Assembly (NCBI RefSeq): GCF_003432485.1 | Contig: NZ_QVNQ01000009.1 | Coordinates: 186,001-250,000 of the forward strand | DNA length: 64,000 nt | Source of the DNA: Actinomadura spongiicola | Lineage (GTDB): Bacteria; Actinomycetota; Actinomycetes; Streptosporangiales; Streptosporangiaceae | Reading direction: 5' to 3' | In this document: positions 54,716 to 63,515 of the stretch, piece after piece | Layout of the letters: every line of letters begins with the position of its first letter | How positions within the stretch are numbered: the first letter of the stretch is position 1 | Program-made: the position numbers and the translations under genes | The notes under the pieces: generated by a model | The model's input: the letters and a program-made list of their open reading frames with translations, nothing else | The model's database searches: none | Told to the model about the DNA's origin: nothing

Positions 54716-56239
54716 GTGGGCGTCGAACGCACCCCCGGCACGGACACCCGTACCGACACCACCAACACCCACGACCGGCCCTCCACCCCTCCACCGGACA
54801 ACCCCGGCGCCCCCGGCCAACCCTCCCGCCTCGAAAGCCTCCGCCGCGCCCGCGAAGAACAACACGCCAGAGCCGCCCAAATCGCCGCGACCCGCGAAGC
54901 CCAAACCGAACAACGCGACAAGCCCCGCGAGGACACCTCCTCCACCGAGGACACAGACCAAACACAAGACACCCCGGCCGAACCAGAGGACAACGACGAG
55001 ACGTGCGAGCCCGACACTCAATCCAGCGAGGCTGACCGCGACCCGGAAGACCCAGACTCACAGGCCGAGACCGAGCAACCTGACATCTCGGACGAGTCGC
55101 AAGGCGCCGAGGCCGAGCCCAAGGACGCCGACGAGACGCAACCCGAAACCGGAGACGCCGAGCAACCCGACACCGACGACGAGGAAACCCGCACCCGGGA
55201 CACCGAGCGGACCGCCCCCGACCCATCGGACGAAACCGAACCCGAAGGACTACAGGAGCACGACCGTCCGCCACTCCCCCAGAACGAGCATCAACCGTCT
55301 AACACCGCCGACCGCGACCCGGAAGGCGCACAACCCAACTCCGATGAGACCGAACAACCCGATCTCTCGGACGAAGAAGCCCACAGCCAGGACACCGACC
55401 AGACCGCCCATCGCCCGCCCGATGAGACTGAGCAGCCCCAGGTCGGTGATGCCGACAACCAGGACCCACAGGACCAGGGCCGGCCACCGCTCCCCCAACA
55501 CGAGGAACCATCGTCCGACACCACCGCCCCAGAAACCGCGACCGAGGAGACCCCGGACGAGCCAACCGGTCAAGCCCAAGAGGTAGCGGACGAACAGGCC
55601 CCGGCCCCCGAGCACCGACCTCACAGGCCCGAGTCCCCACCACAGCCCGAAGCACAAGCGCCCCTTCCGGACTGGCCACCCAGGACGAACGACGGCACCA
55701 CCCGATGGTCCACCCCCACCTACCGCGTCGACGACAGAACACCGGGCACCCAGGGCGAGCCCCGTGATAGGAATGCCGAGACCCAAACCACCAACGACGA
55801 ATCGACCAAATACCGCGAACTACCCGACGCCCCCCGAGACGGAACACCCGGACGCGGCGAACTCCGCAACCCAGAGGACGACCCGGCAAGCCGCGACTAC
55901 TCCGAAACCGATCCCGAAAAGAGGTCACGCAGGAGAGAGGGCCTAAGGGCTGCTGTGTACAAGCCCGGCGATGCGGCCAAGAGCGCGAACGAGTTGTCGG
56001 ACAAAGTCAAGAAATTCTTGGATCGACCTCCACCGAAGAGCACTCCGGAAGTCGTCAAGGGCAACTCTCCTGACATGCAGCCAACACAAACCTCCATCAA
56101 GTATGGGGACGCGGGAATCGGTGTGATCGGTTTGGCGATCATCACGGTTGGGGCGACCAGAAAGGCAATCGTTGGAAGCCGCTGGCTCCGCGCAGAGATA
56201 GGGCGAACACTAGGAAGGGATCATGGCAGTAACCGATGA
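54716..56239 (+). CDS. Copy A: large acidic Pro/Glu-rich, probably tail-anchored protein
   Basis: 507 residues from the GTG. Residues about 1-70 carry the conserved PSRLESLRRAREEQHARAA helix. A long Asp/Glu/Thr/Pro/Gln-rich disordered part follows (about 70-300). Near residue 315 comes a conserved block PLPDWPPRTNDGTTRW with YRVDDRTPG, then RDGTPGRGELRNPEDDP. The C-terminus has a basic/helical stretch, a single hydrophobic segment (GDAGIGVIGLAIITVGATRKA) and a short basic tail, as in tail-anchored proteins. No known family. It overlaps the next gene by 17 bases. Paralogue at 60794-62515. GTG 54716 is preferred because the frame diverges between copies upstream of about 54650. Confidence 0.7.
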   Translation: MGVERTPGTDTRTDTTNTHDRPSTPPPDNPGAPGQPSRLESLRRAREEQHARAAQIAATREAQTEQRDKPREDTSSTEDTDQTQDTPAEPEDNDETCEPDTQSSEADRDPEDPDSQAETEQPDISDESQGAEAEPKDADETQPETGDAEQPDTDDEETRTRDTERTAPDPSDETEPEGLQEHDRPPLPQNEHQPSNTADRDPEGAQPNSDETEQPDLSDEEAHSQDTDQTAHRPPDETEQPQVGDADNQDPQDQGRPPLPQHEEPSSDTTAPETATEETPDEPTGQAQEVADEQAPAPEHRPHRPESPPQPEAQAPLPDWPPRTNDGTTRWSTPTYRVDDRTPGTQGEPRDRNAETQTTNDESTKYRELPDAPRDGTPGRGELRNPEDDPASRDYSETDPEKRSRRREGLRAAVYKPGDAAKSANELSDKVKKFLDRPPPKSTPEVVKGNSPDMQPTQTSIKYGDAGIGVIGLAIITVGATRKAIVGSRWLRAEIGRTLGRDHGSNR

Positions 56240-56678
56240 GCAGGTCGCAGCTCTGCACGCTCAACTCGCCGGTCGCGCTGAAGAGCACAAGAGGCTCCTT
56301 CAACAACTTGATCGGGCCAAGGCCAACGAAGGCTACAGCGCGCTTGTCGCTGCGGCCTTCTTCGAGGCGGCGGAGCGACGTTTTATACGGGCCGGCGAGG
56401 TAGCGGACAAGGCCGAAGTAATCGACTTCGTCGGCTCTATTCGTGCACGCGCAGAAGAGAACGTAGACCTAATCGATCCTGAGATCGCCGAGCGCATGAT
56501 TCTACATGTGATCGGCCAAACGTCGAACGAAGAGGTCAGGAGCTTCGACGCCGAGGTAGCTTTCAAACACCAGATCATTCTCATGGCGGCACTGGTCGGA
56601 GAAGCACAGTTCAGCGACGAGGAACTGGATGCGTTTATTGTTAAGGTGAGGGCCGACGCCGAGGATCTGTTCGAGTAA
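56223..56678 (+). CDS. Copy A: small helical protein 1
   Basis: 151 residues, acidic, all-helical by composition. The pattern VTDEQVAALHAQLAG, YSALVAAAFFEAAERRF, EVIDFVGSIRAR, IDPEIAERMILHVIG and ILMAALVGEAQFSDEELDAF is shared by all four small proteins of the two operon copies. About 40% identical to 62512-62961. It starts inside the end of the acidic protein gene (17-base overlap) and its stop shares a base with the next start (TAATG). Function unknown; strict coupling suggests a complex. Confidence 0.75.
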   Translation: MAVTDEQVAALHAQLAGRAEEHKRLLQQLDRAKANEGYSALVAAAFFEAAERRFIRAGEVADKAEVIDFVGSIRARAEENVDLIDPEIAERMILHVIGQTSNEEVRSFDAEVAFKHQIILMAALVGEAQFSDEELDAFIVKVRADAEDLFE

Positions 56679-57205
56679 TGGACTGGGCAGCAGTCAAAAT
56701 AGATGATGACCACGCAGCAGCGCTGCGCGCGTTTCTGGATGGCGACGTCGAGACGTGGGAAGATCTGTACAGCCGAATGACGACCGATGAGGCGGCTGCC
56801 GGTTACATGTCGATGATCTATGCCGGGTTCGTGGTGGCGGTGCGACGCCGATTCTCACCCACATACACGACCCCCGAGATCGTTCGATGGGTCGCGGATC
56901 TGCGCATGACTCTTGGAGATGACGGAGAGCAGCTCAATCCGCGAGTGACCGAGAATCTAATGCGAGACGTCCTCGGCGACCCGGATCTAAGGAGCGACGA
57001 TGGAATAGATGACCCATATGCCGTCATCCCAGCCCAATGCGCAGTTTTGTCAGAGTTGGCAGCCGAGGTTGTGATCGACGAGGCAACGTTGGAGGAGTTC
57101 ATCAAAGACTCCGTTGATTTCGCCGAACAGTGGGTGTCCGCCAGGCAAGGCCAGACCCGGGAAGCGGCCGCTCCAGAAAGCGTTAGAAGGAACGCCGATG
57201 CCTAA
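56678..57205 (+). CDS. Copy A: small helical protein 2
   Basis: 175 residues. Homologous to protein 1 and about 50% identical to the copy B partner at 62990-63478, especially RFSPTYTTPEIVRWVADLR and LNPRVTENLMRDVLGDPDL with LEEFIKDSVDFAEQWV. It has a slightly longer N- and C-terminus than protein 1. Eight bases of overlap with the exonuclease gene. No enzymatic motif is seen. Confidence 0.75.
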   Translation: MDWAAVKIDDDHAAALRAFLDGDVETWEDLYSRMTTDEAAAGYMSMIYAGFVVAVRRRFSPTYTTPEIVRWVADLRMTLGDDGEQLNPRVTENLMRDVLGDPDLRSDDGIDDPYAVIPAQCAVLSELAAEVVIDEATLEEFIKDSVDFAEQWVSARQGQTREAAAPESVRRNADA

Positions 57206-57791
57206 GCGTGAAGTTTACATCTCGGCTGATGTGGAGGCTGACGGGCCGATCCCGGGGCCGTACTCCATGCAGAGCTTCGGGTTGTCGGCCTGCGGGACGT
57301 TCGATGGACACACGTTCACACCCACCGACCCGACCAAGGACACGTTCTACGCAGAGCTGAAACCGATCACTGACACCTACGTGCCTGAAGCGGTGGCGGT
57401 CAGCGGCTTGAAGCATGATCGCCTCGCCGCCGAGGGCCGCGACCCGGCCGAGGCGATGAACGCCGCCTCGGCCTGGGTAGCCGAGGTGGCCGCTACCGCG
57501 GGAGCCTCGCCAGTGCTGGTTGCCTACCCACTCGGCTTCGACTGGATGTTCCTGTACTGGTACTGGATGCGGTTCACCGACACCGGGTCTCCGTTCGGCC
57601 ACTCCCGGCACCTGGACCTCAAAACCCTGTACGCCACCAAGGCCAACACCATGGTGACCCGCTCGACCAAGAGACAGATGCCCGCCGAACTGCTGTCCGA
57701 CCGACCGCACACCCACAACGCCCTGGACGACGCGATCGAGCAGGCCGAACTTTTTCACAACCTCGTCCGCTGGGCCGGACCACCCAAATAG
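57198..57791 (+). CDS. Copy A: DEDDh-type 3'-5' exonuclease
   Basis: 197 residues. Exo I motif YISADVEADGP (Asp11, Glu13), Exo II in YPLGFDWMFLYWYW and Exo III HTHNALDDAIEQAELF with the His-x4-Asp arrangement of DEDDh nucleases (RNase T/DnaQ superfamily, close in style to actinobacterial 3'-exoribonucleases). All catalytic acids are present, so it should be active on single-stranded nucleic acid. AGAAGG seven bases before the ATG. As the last gene of operon A it is presumably the effector or processing enzyme. The copy B equivalent is dead. Confidence 0.82.
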   Translation: MPKREVYISADVEADGPIPGPYSMQSFGLSACGTFDGHTFTPTDPTKDTFYAELKPITDTYVPEAVAVSGLKHDRLAAEGRDPAEAMNAASAWVAEVAATAGASPVLVAYPLGFDWMFLYWYWMRFTDTGSPFGHSRHLDLKTLYATKANTMVTRSTKRQMPAELLSDRPHTHNALDDAIEQAELFHNLVRWAGPPK

Positions 57792-58090
57792 GGCCACTCC
57801 ACGGAACACCTCCTTCCGCGCCCCTTCACAGCACCCCCGCCATCGACCGCACCATGTCGGTCCCGCTTAGATCTGTGCTGACACCGACGCTCGGTGATCG
57901 GACGGACGAACTAGCACGCTCAGCGAGACCATCGAAACGCAGGAAAATTGTGCGGCCATATACGATCCTGTTCGATATGAAAGCGTAACCATTTTCGACC
58001 AGCGAACCCGTTCAATTTGCCGCGCGAGGTCTCAACGGTGGTGTACACAGGGTAGCTAGACGAACACGCTCCAGTTCCCGGGGGGTTGAC

Positions 58091-58971
58091 ATGGGTAGCC
58101 AGTACGCACGATGCCACCGTCTCGCTGCCGAGCTTCGCGCACTCCGCGAAGAGCAGGCTTGCTGGCAGACGAGTTGGCCAAGCGCATCCACTACTCGCGC
58201 ACGAAGATCATCCGCCTCGAGAACGCCAGCGGCCGCCCTGACGTCGCCGACGTCATCCGCATTCTTGACGTTCTCGGAGTGCCGGACGACCGGTGGACGT
58301 ACATCGTCCGCCTAGCCTCCGACGCTGCCAAGAAGGGGTGGTGGGACGCCTACGGTGAATCGATGGGGCGGCGCCAACGCACCTACGCGGACCTCGAGTC
58401 CGGAGCGGACACCATTCGCAGTTACAACCCCACTTCTGTCCCGGGCGCCCTCCAGACACCCGAGATGATCGCCGCAATGATCGAACTGGCGAAAGCTGAA
58501 GGTCCCACAGACTTCTCTCCCGCAAAGATGACCAAAGCTCGGCTTCGCCGCCAGGAGGAGCTACTGCGGCCTGGTGGTCCAACCTACGATCTAGTCCTGG
58601 ACGAGGTCGCTCTGCGTCGGATCATCGTTTCCGAAGAGGTCCTCGCAGCTCAAATACGCCACCTCATCGATACTGCCACAGGAGCACCGCAGCTCACCGT
58701 CCGTCTCCTACCGGTAGATATCCGAGCCCCGAAGTATCCGCTTCCTACCGTACCGTTCTACGTCTACACCTATCCGGAGGCTGATGAGTCTCCAGTGACT
58801 GTTGTGGATACGGTCACAACTAACGTTGTCCACACGGCACCCGAAGAGGTTGAGAGGTATACACGAAGGTATCATCACCTCAGCCGTGTCGCTCTATCCC
58901 CCGACGACAGTCTGTCCAGACTGAATGAGATCGCAGAGACTCTGACCAGCCAGGCAGGAGCCAGAGGATGA
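58091..58971 (+). pseudogene. XRE family regulator (Scr1-type) with a 1-base deletion in the helix-turn-helix
   Basis: From ATG 58091 the frame reads MGSQYARCHRLAAELRALREE, the usual start of Scr1/XRE regulators, then breaks. The expected GLLADELAKRIHYSRTKIIRLENASGRPDV continues in another frame. One base is missing near 58153 (GAGCAGG for an expected GAGGCAGG). The rest, through the 180-residue C-terminal sensor domain (SYNPTSVPGALQTPEMIAAM, RLRRQEELL, LTVRLLPVDI), is intact to 58971. An alternative start at ATG 58111 could give a 286-residue protein lacking the first helix. The rest of 57792-58090 is probably its promoter. Confidence 0.75.
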
Positions 58972-59162
58972 ATGAAAAGTACTCACAGTGGCGCAAGGCT
59001 AGCCACAGTGAGGCAGGAAGTGAGTGTGTCGAAGTAGCGTCCGCCAATGACCGTCAAACCGTAGGTATTCGCGATTCCAAGGAGAACAACATCGGTAACA
59101 TTTTGGAGATCACACGCCTGGATTGGACCGCACTGCTAACGATCATCCGATCAGGTTCGTAG
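58968..59162 (+). CDS. DUF397 protein
   Basis: 64 residues, the usual DUF397 pattern: QWRKASHSEAGSECVEVASAND, VGIRDSKENN and LEITRLDWTALLTIIRSGS. Its ATG overlaps the XRE stop by four bases (ATGA). DUF397 proteins are often paired with Scr1-type XRE regulators in actinobacteria and may act as partners or antagonists. Confidence 0.9.
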   Translation: MNEKYSQWRKASHSEAGSECVEVASANDRQTVGIRDSKENNIGNILEITRLDWTALLTIIRSGS

Positions 59163-59204
59163 CACGCATAGCGACTTCCCCGCTCGAAAGTGGTTCCCTC
59201 CACA

Positions 59205-59392
59205 AAAAAGCCATATATTCAGGGGCGGAAGTCCGGCCGTGGCGAAGCAGGCGGTCACTGTGTGGAGATGAGTCAGTCCGCCGCTCCAGTAGTCGCTATC
59301 CGCGATCCCACACTTCACAGCAAAGTCCCGTTCTTGAGTTGACCTCCCCAGAATGGATCGCTCTCCTTGTAGCCATCAGATTGAATTCATGA
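59205..59392 (+). pseudogene. Second DUF397 gene, frameshifted
   Basis: RKSGRGEAGGHCVEMSQSAAPVVAIRD is read in one frame to a stop after KVPFLS; the C-terminal VLELTSPEWIALLVAIRLNS continues one base off. Both parts are standard DUF397 sequence, so a single indel near 59333 broke the gene. No start codon is seen before RKSG. It is a tandem copy of the preceding DUF397 gene. Confidence 0.75.
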
Positions 59393-60505
59393 TGCGCTGT
59401 TGGCGGGCGAGACTCTTAGCCCACCGTAGAACTCGTAGCCAGAGCGGCTGTAGTGACGAACGGGAATTCGCAGCGGCTCTAATTTGACTTCTCAGACCAG
59501 CCGGAAGCCTCACTTCGTCTGCCCCCTACGCTACGCTTCTCGGGGCACCATTTCCTACGTTCGTCGGCACATATACCCTGCTCGTGCTAATTGGTCCCCA
59601 AGCACCTCGTCTCGACATCAGCAGGCCCCCGTCCACCCGAAAGGACGGGTCAACTCCCATACCAGCGATACGCCCGCCTAATCTTCCGGTCGCGTCATGA
59701 CACAGCGATGAACGAGGCCTATTTAGACGACCGTGAACGTCTACAGCGTGGAACCACTGGAGACGTACCCAAGTCTGCGGCGGCTCTACGCCTGTCTCAC
59801 CGGATGACCAGGCAGCGTCCCTCCTCCCACCCCACCCATCAAGGCTTCTTGGGACGCCAATTTTCGCATTCGTCGTCCAAAATGCCGTCCTCCCGTCGCC
59901 TGATCTCAGGAATATCGCGTACTCGTCAGCAGGCCCTGGCCGCGAGCCGGGTCCCCCGCCGCTGTTTCACCTGTGCCGACCGGGAATCATCCCTCCTCCA
60001 GCCGTCGCGCCTAGGTGTCTTAGAACACCAGTTTCTGAGTTCGTCGTCTGACGTGCCTCGCGTTGCTAGGACTCCAGGCGTGTCCGTCTCGGCAGGCCTC
60101 TGCTCAATGGCCAGGCCTGCCCATGCCGTTGCCTCACCCGTCAAGCCATCCGGTAGCGTTCACGACACACCAATGAGCGGCGGTCCTCTCAGATCGACCG
60201 CAAACTCCTGTAGTGCGGAGCCGCTGTAGACACGTACGCGAGCCCGCGGCGCACTACACCTGGTTCACCGGCCAGCCATAAGACCTTGCCTTTCAACCCC
60301 CCATTAGGCCTCTTGGGACGCCGGTTCTTGAGGTCGTCACCCGAAATGCCATCGTCACGCTGCTGGGTCAACCAACCTCCCCTGCCAGTGCCGCCCAGGC
60401 GATAGAGAGGGTGGGCACCTTCGGGGGGTTCAACTAGGACGCTCCCCCGGAGACTCACAGCGTCCGCCCAAGCATGAAGGGCCCGACATTTTTCTCGCGC
60501 TTCTG
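59393..60505. other. Gene-poor 1.1 kb with three diverged repeats
   Basis: No convincing gene. A block near 59842 (GGCTTCTTGGGACGCCAATT), 60015 and 60308 (GGCCTCTTGGGACGCCGGTT) recurs, each about 55 bases long. The first and third are also preceded by related sequence. On the reverse strand they translate to related peptides (for example GISGDDLKNRRPKRP, GTSDDELRNWCSKTP, GILDDECENWRPKKP), suggesting degenerate copies of one small coding unit. Confidence 0.5.
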
Positions 60506-60793
60506 CATTCGTTGGGTTCTCCCGCCTGTACGACGGCAACGTCTACCTCTCACGCATAGCGGACACGAAGAGATGACAGAGCACACAGTCATCCCGCCGA
60601 GTCGTCTGGTCAGTTCAATGTGCACGAATCTCGCACGTGCGAAGGGGCGACATGCACGCTTACATGGACGCGACGCATGGAGGGTCGACCCCGCGCCACC
60701 TCCCATCCGAAATGCAGAGGAACGGGCGAAAAGTCCGTTATATGGCTGATCGTTCATGCGGACTTGCGGCCACCGGCGGAAAGGGCACCAGGC
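60506..60793 (+). promoter_or_regulatory. Leader of copy B
   Basis: Counterpart of 54418-54715. The palindrome is TCGCACGTGCGA at 60631-60642. The possible upstream frame starts at ATG 60652 with AAGGGG five bases before; its first 19 codons equal those of copy A (one synonymous change), then the copies differ by small indels and it runs on into the main gene in another frame. Confidence 0.6.
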
Positions 60794-62515
60794 GTGGGCG
60801 TCGAACGCACCAACGGCACAGACACCCGTACCGAAACCACCGACACCCCCCACACCCAAGACCGCCCCACACCACCACCGGCGGACAACCCCGGCTCTCC
60901 CCGCCAACCCTCCCGCCTCGAAAGCCTCCGCCGCGCCCGCGAAGAACAACACGCCAGAGCCGCCGAAATCGCCGCCGCACGCCAAGCTCAAACCGAACAG
61001 AGCGACAAACCCCGTGAAGGCGCCGACACCACCGAACCGACTGCCGAGCAAGAGGACAACGACGAAACGCGAGAACCCGCCGAGACCGGGCACGACTCGG
61101 AAGACAGGGACAAGCAGGCGGGAACCGAGAAGGCCGAGCAACCTGACACACCAGGCGAGACGCAGGACGCCACGGCCAAGTCCAAAGACGGCGAAGAGAC
61201 ACAACAGCTCGACGAGACGACTCAGAAGCACGACACCGGGGCCGAAGACACTGGCCGCAACCCAGTCGACACACAAGCCGAAGTCGAAGACGCCGAGCAA
61301 CCCGACTCCCAGGACGCCGACCGGAACTCCCCCGCTCCACCGGACGAAACCGACCAGCCCCAGGACGGCGAGGCCGACAACCTGGATCTACAGGAGCAGG
61401 ACCACTCGGCTCTCTCGCCAGACGCGGAACGCTCGTTTAACACCGCCGACCGCGACACCAGCCCGGAGACCGGCGAAGCCGAGCGACTCAACATTGCCGG
61501 CGAGACGCAGGACACCTCGGCCGAGCCCGAGGGCGCCGACGAGACGCGGGAAAGCGCCGAGACCGCACCGACACCCGACACCGAAGCCGTTGGAACCGAG
61601 CGCGGCTCGGAAGACGGAGACACGGATGCACAGGCCAAGGCCGAGGAGGTCGAGCAACCCGACTTCGCTGACGAGGAGCCCCACTCCCAGGACACCGATC
61701 AGGCCAGTCACCGCCCGCCCGACGAAGCCGGCCAGGTCCAGGATGGCGAGCCCGACAATCAGGACCAGCCACTTTCCCGACACGAGGAACCATCGTCCGA
61801 AACCGCCGATCAGGGGAGCGGCACCGCGGAGTCCACGACCGAGCAGGACCCGGACGGGCCAACCGGTCAAGGCCAGGAAGTAGCAGACGATCAGGCCCCC
61901 GGCCCCGGAGATCAGCGAGCCGCCGAAGACCAACCCCGTGTGTCCGAGCCCCCACCACGGCCTGACGCACCGGCGCCTCTTCCGGACTGGCCGCCGAGAA
62001 CGAACGACGGCATCACTCGTTGGGCCACACCCGTCTACCGTGTCGACGACAGAACGCCGGGCGGCCAGGTCGAGTCCCGTGATAGGAATGCCGGGACCCA
62101 ACCGGAAACCTCGACCGCCAACGAGGGCAATGATTATCGATGGCTCCCCGATCTCCCACGCGATGGAACACCCGGACGCGGCGAACTCCGCCCGCCGGAG
62201 GAGGACCCTGTGGACCGGGAGGCCGAGTTCGAGGAGAGGAGGCGGAGCCGCTGGGAGCCGCTTGACCGGCTACAGGCTGGGATGGACGGTGTGAAGAAGG
62301 CAACGGAAGGCGCAAAAGGCTTCCTAGACAAGCCACCACCGGCTGGCAAAGCGGAAGTGAAGACCGACACCGGTTCCATGCACTCCCCTACGACGAATGC
62401 CGCAGCGTATCCCACGGACGCGATACTCGGCGCCGCCATAGTAGCGACAGCGGCCATTGGTGCGATTACCAGAACAGTGGACAGGATCAAGAATAGAGAG
62501 GCGGAGCGTGAATGA
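60794..62515 (+). CDS. Copy B: large acidic Pro/Glu-rich, probably tail-anchored protein
   Basis: 573 residues. Same plan as 54716-56239: PSRLESLRRAREEQHARAA near residue 30, a longer acidic repetitive middle, then PLPDWPPRTNDGITRW with YRVDDRTPG and RDGTPGRGELRPPEEDP, a basic helical region, a hydrophobic segment (TDAILGAAIVATAAIGAITR) and a basic tail. The ends are well conserved, the middle drifts in sequence and length. Its stop overlaps the next ATG by four bases. Confidence 0.7.
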   Translation: MGVERTNGTDTRTETTDTPHTQDRPTPPPADNPGSPRQPSRLESLRRAREEQHARAAEIAAARQAQTEQSDKPREGADTTEPTAEQEDNDETREPAETGHDSEDRDKQAGTEKAEQPDTPGETQDATAKSKDGEETQQLDETTQKHDTGAEDTGRNPVDTQAEVEDAEQPDSQDADRNSPAPPDETDQPQDGEADNLDLQEQDHSALSPDAERSFNTADRDTSPETGEAERLNIAGETQDTSAEPEGADETRESAETAPTPDTEAVGTERGSEDGDTDAQAKAEEVEQPDFADEEPHSQDTDQASHRPPDEAGQVQDGEPDNQDQPLSRHEEPSSETADQGSGTAESTTEQDPDGPTGQGQEVADDQAPGPGDQRAAEDQPRVSEPPPRPDAPAPLPDWPPRTNDGITRWATPVYRVDDRTPGGQVESRDRNAGTQPETSTANEGNDYRWLPDLPRDGTPGRGELRPPEEDPVDREAEFEERRRSRWEPLDRLQAGMDGVKKATEGAKGFLDKPPPAGKAEVKTDTGSMHSPTTNAAAYPTDAILGAAIVATAAIGAITRTVDRIKNREAERE

Positions 62516-62961
62516 AGATCACTGACGAACACGTCGCTACCTTGCGCGCCCAACTGTCCGGGGACACAGACGAGTATGCACGCCGTCTCGACGAGCTGGT
62601 TTCCACGGAAACCCAGGCAACTTACACAACCCTGATCACGGCCGCCTTCTTCGAAGCCGTCGATCGGCGCTTCGTCATCAATGGCAAGACTGCCGGTGAT
62701 CGCGAAATCATTGACTTCGTTGCCACGAAGCGCGAAATCAACCCCATCGCCGCCGAACGCCTCGACCCGGTTATAGCCGAGCAAGTGCTCGCGCATGCAC
62801 TGGGCAAGGGATCGATACCCGGCGACATCGACAGCGACACGCTGATGGAGACTCAGGTCCTCCTGCTCGCCGCGCTGATCGGCGAGGCCGATCTCAGCGA
62901 ATCAGAGCTTGAGGCATTCCTGGCGAAGGCGCGCGCTGAAGCAGACGAACACCTGGACTGA
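62512..62961 (+). CDS. Copy B: small helical protein 1
   Basis: 149 residues. KITDEHVATLRAQLSG, LITAAFFEAVDRRFV, EIIDFVATKREI, LDPVIAEQVLAHALG and LLLAALIGEADLSESELEAFLAKA correspond block by block to the copy A protein at 56223. Acidic, no membrane segment. Function unknown. Confidence 0.75.
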   Translation: MKITDEHVATLRAQLSGDTDEYARRLDELVSTETQATYTTLITAAFFEAVDRRFVINGKTAGDREIIDFVATKREINPIAAERLDPVIAEQVLAHALGKGSIPGDIDSDTLMETQVLLLAALIGEADLSESELEAFLAKARAEADEHLD

Positions 62962-62989
62962 CACACCCGCCCCCAGATCGGATCTCGAC

Positions 62990-63478
62990 ATGACAGGCAA
63001 GGCTCCCATCACGATTAGCGACCTACACGTAGCAGCTCTGCGTACGTTCTTGGTCGAAGGCACCGAGGTTTGGCTGAAGCAGCACGAAAATCTACTGAAG
63101 GACGAAACGGACTTCGGGTACTCGCTTCTCCTCTACGCCGCATTCACCAAGGCGGCAGAGAGGAAGTTTTCACCACTCTACAGCGTTCCGCAACTGATCC
63201 GCTACGTCGCCGATCATCGGCTCAGTCTTGAGGAGCATGCGGACGAGTTGAACCCTCGTGTCGCAGAGAAGCTTCTTCGATTCGCGCTGGGCGACGAGGG
63301 CTTGAATGAGCGCCCGCCGTTCGGGATGGATCCGGTCAGTGTGGCGCGGGCCGAAATGTACCTGCTCATGGCGCTCGTTCAGGAAGCGAAACTTACCGAC
63401 GCGGAACTGGAGGAGTTCATCAAGGACTCCGCCGTTCTCGCCAACGAATGGGCGGCCGCCGACCAAGAGCAGGCGTAG
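62990..63478 (+). CDS. Copy B: small helical protein 2
   Basis: 162 residues. ITISDLHVAALRTFLVEG, KFSPLYSVPQLIRYVADHRLSL, LNPRVAEKLLRFALGDEGL and DAELEEFIKDSAVLANEW match the copy A protein at 56678. ATG 62990 leaves a 28-base gap after protein 1, unlike the overlap in copy A; an earlier in-frame start at 62909 inside protein 1 is less likely. No Shine-Dalgarno of note. Confidence 0.72.
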   Translation: MTGKAPITISDLHVAALRTFLVEGTEVWLKQHENLLKDETDFGYSLLLYAAFTKAAERKFSPLYSVPQLIRYVADHRLSLEEHADELNPRVAEKLLRFALGDEGLNERPPFGMDPVSVARAEMYLLMALVQEAKLTDAELEEFIKDSAVLANEWAAADQEQA

Positions 63479-63515
63479 GAAGAAGCCACTCCGGGAAGCG
63501 CCACAAGGAACGTTG

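Noticed and set aside
54664..55586. Alternative basic (Arg/Pro/Thr-rich) frames over the copy A acidic protein
   Set aside because: The acidic frame keeps conserved blocks at both ends between copies and is coupled to the next gene, whereas the basic frames end without conserved features.
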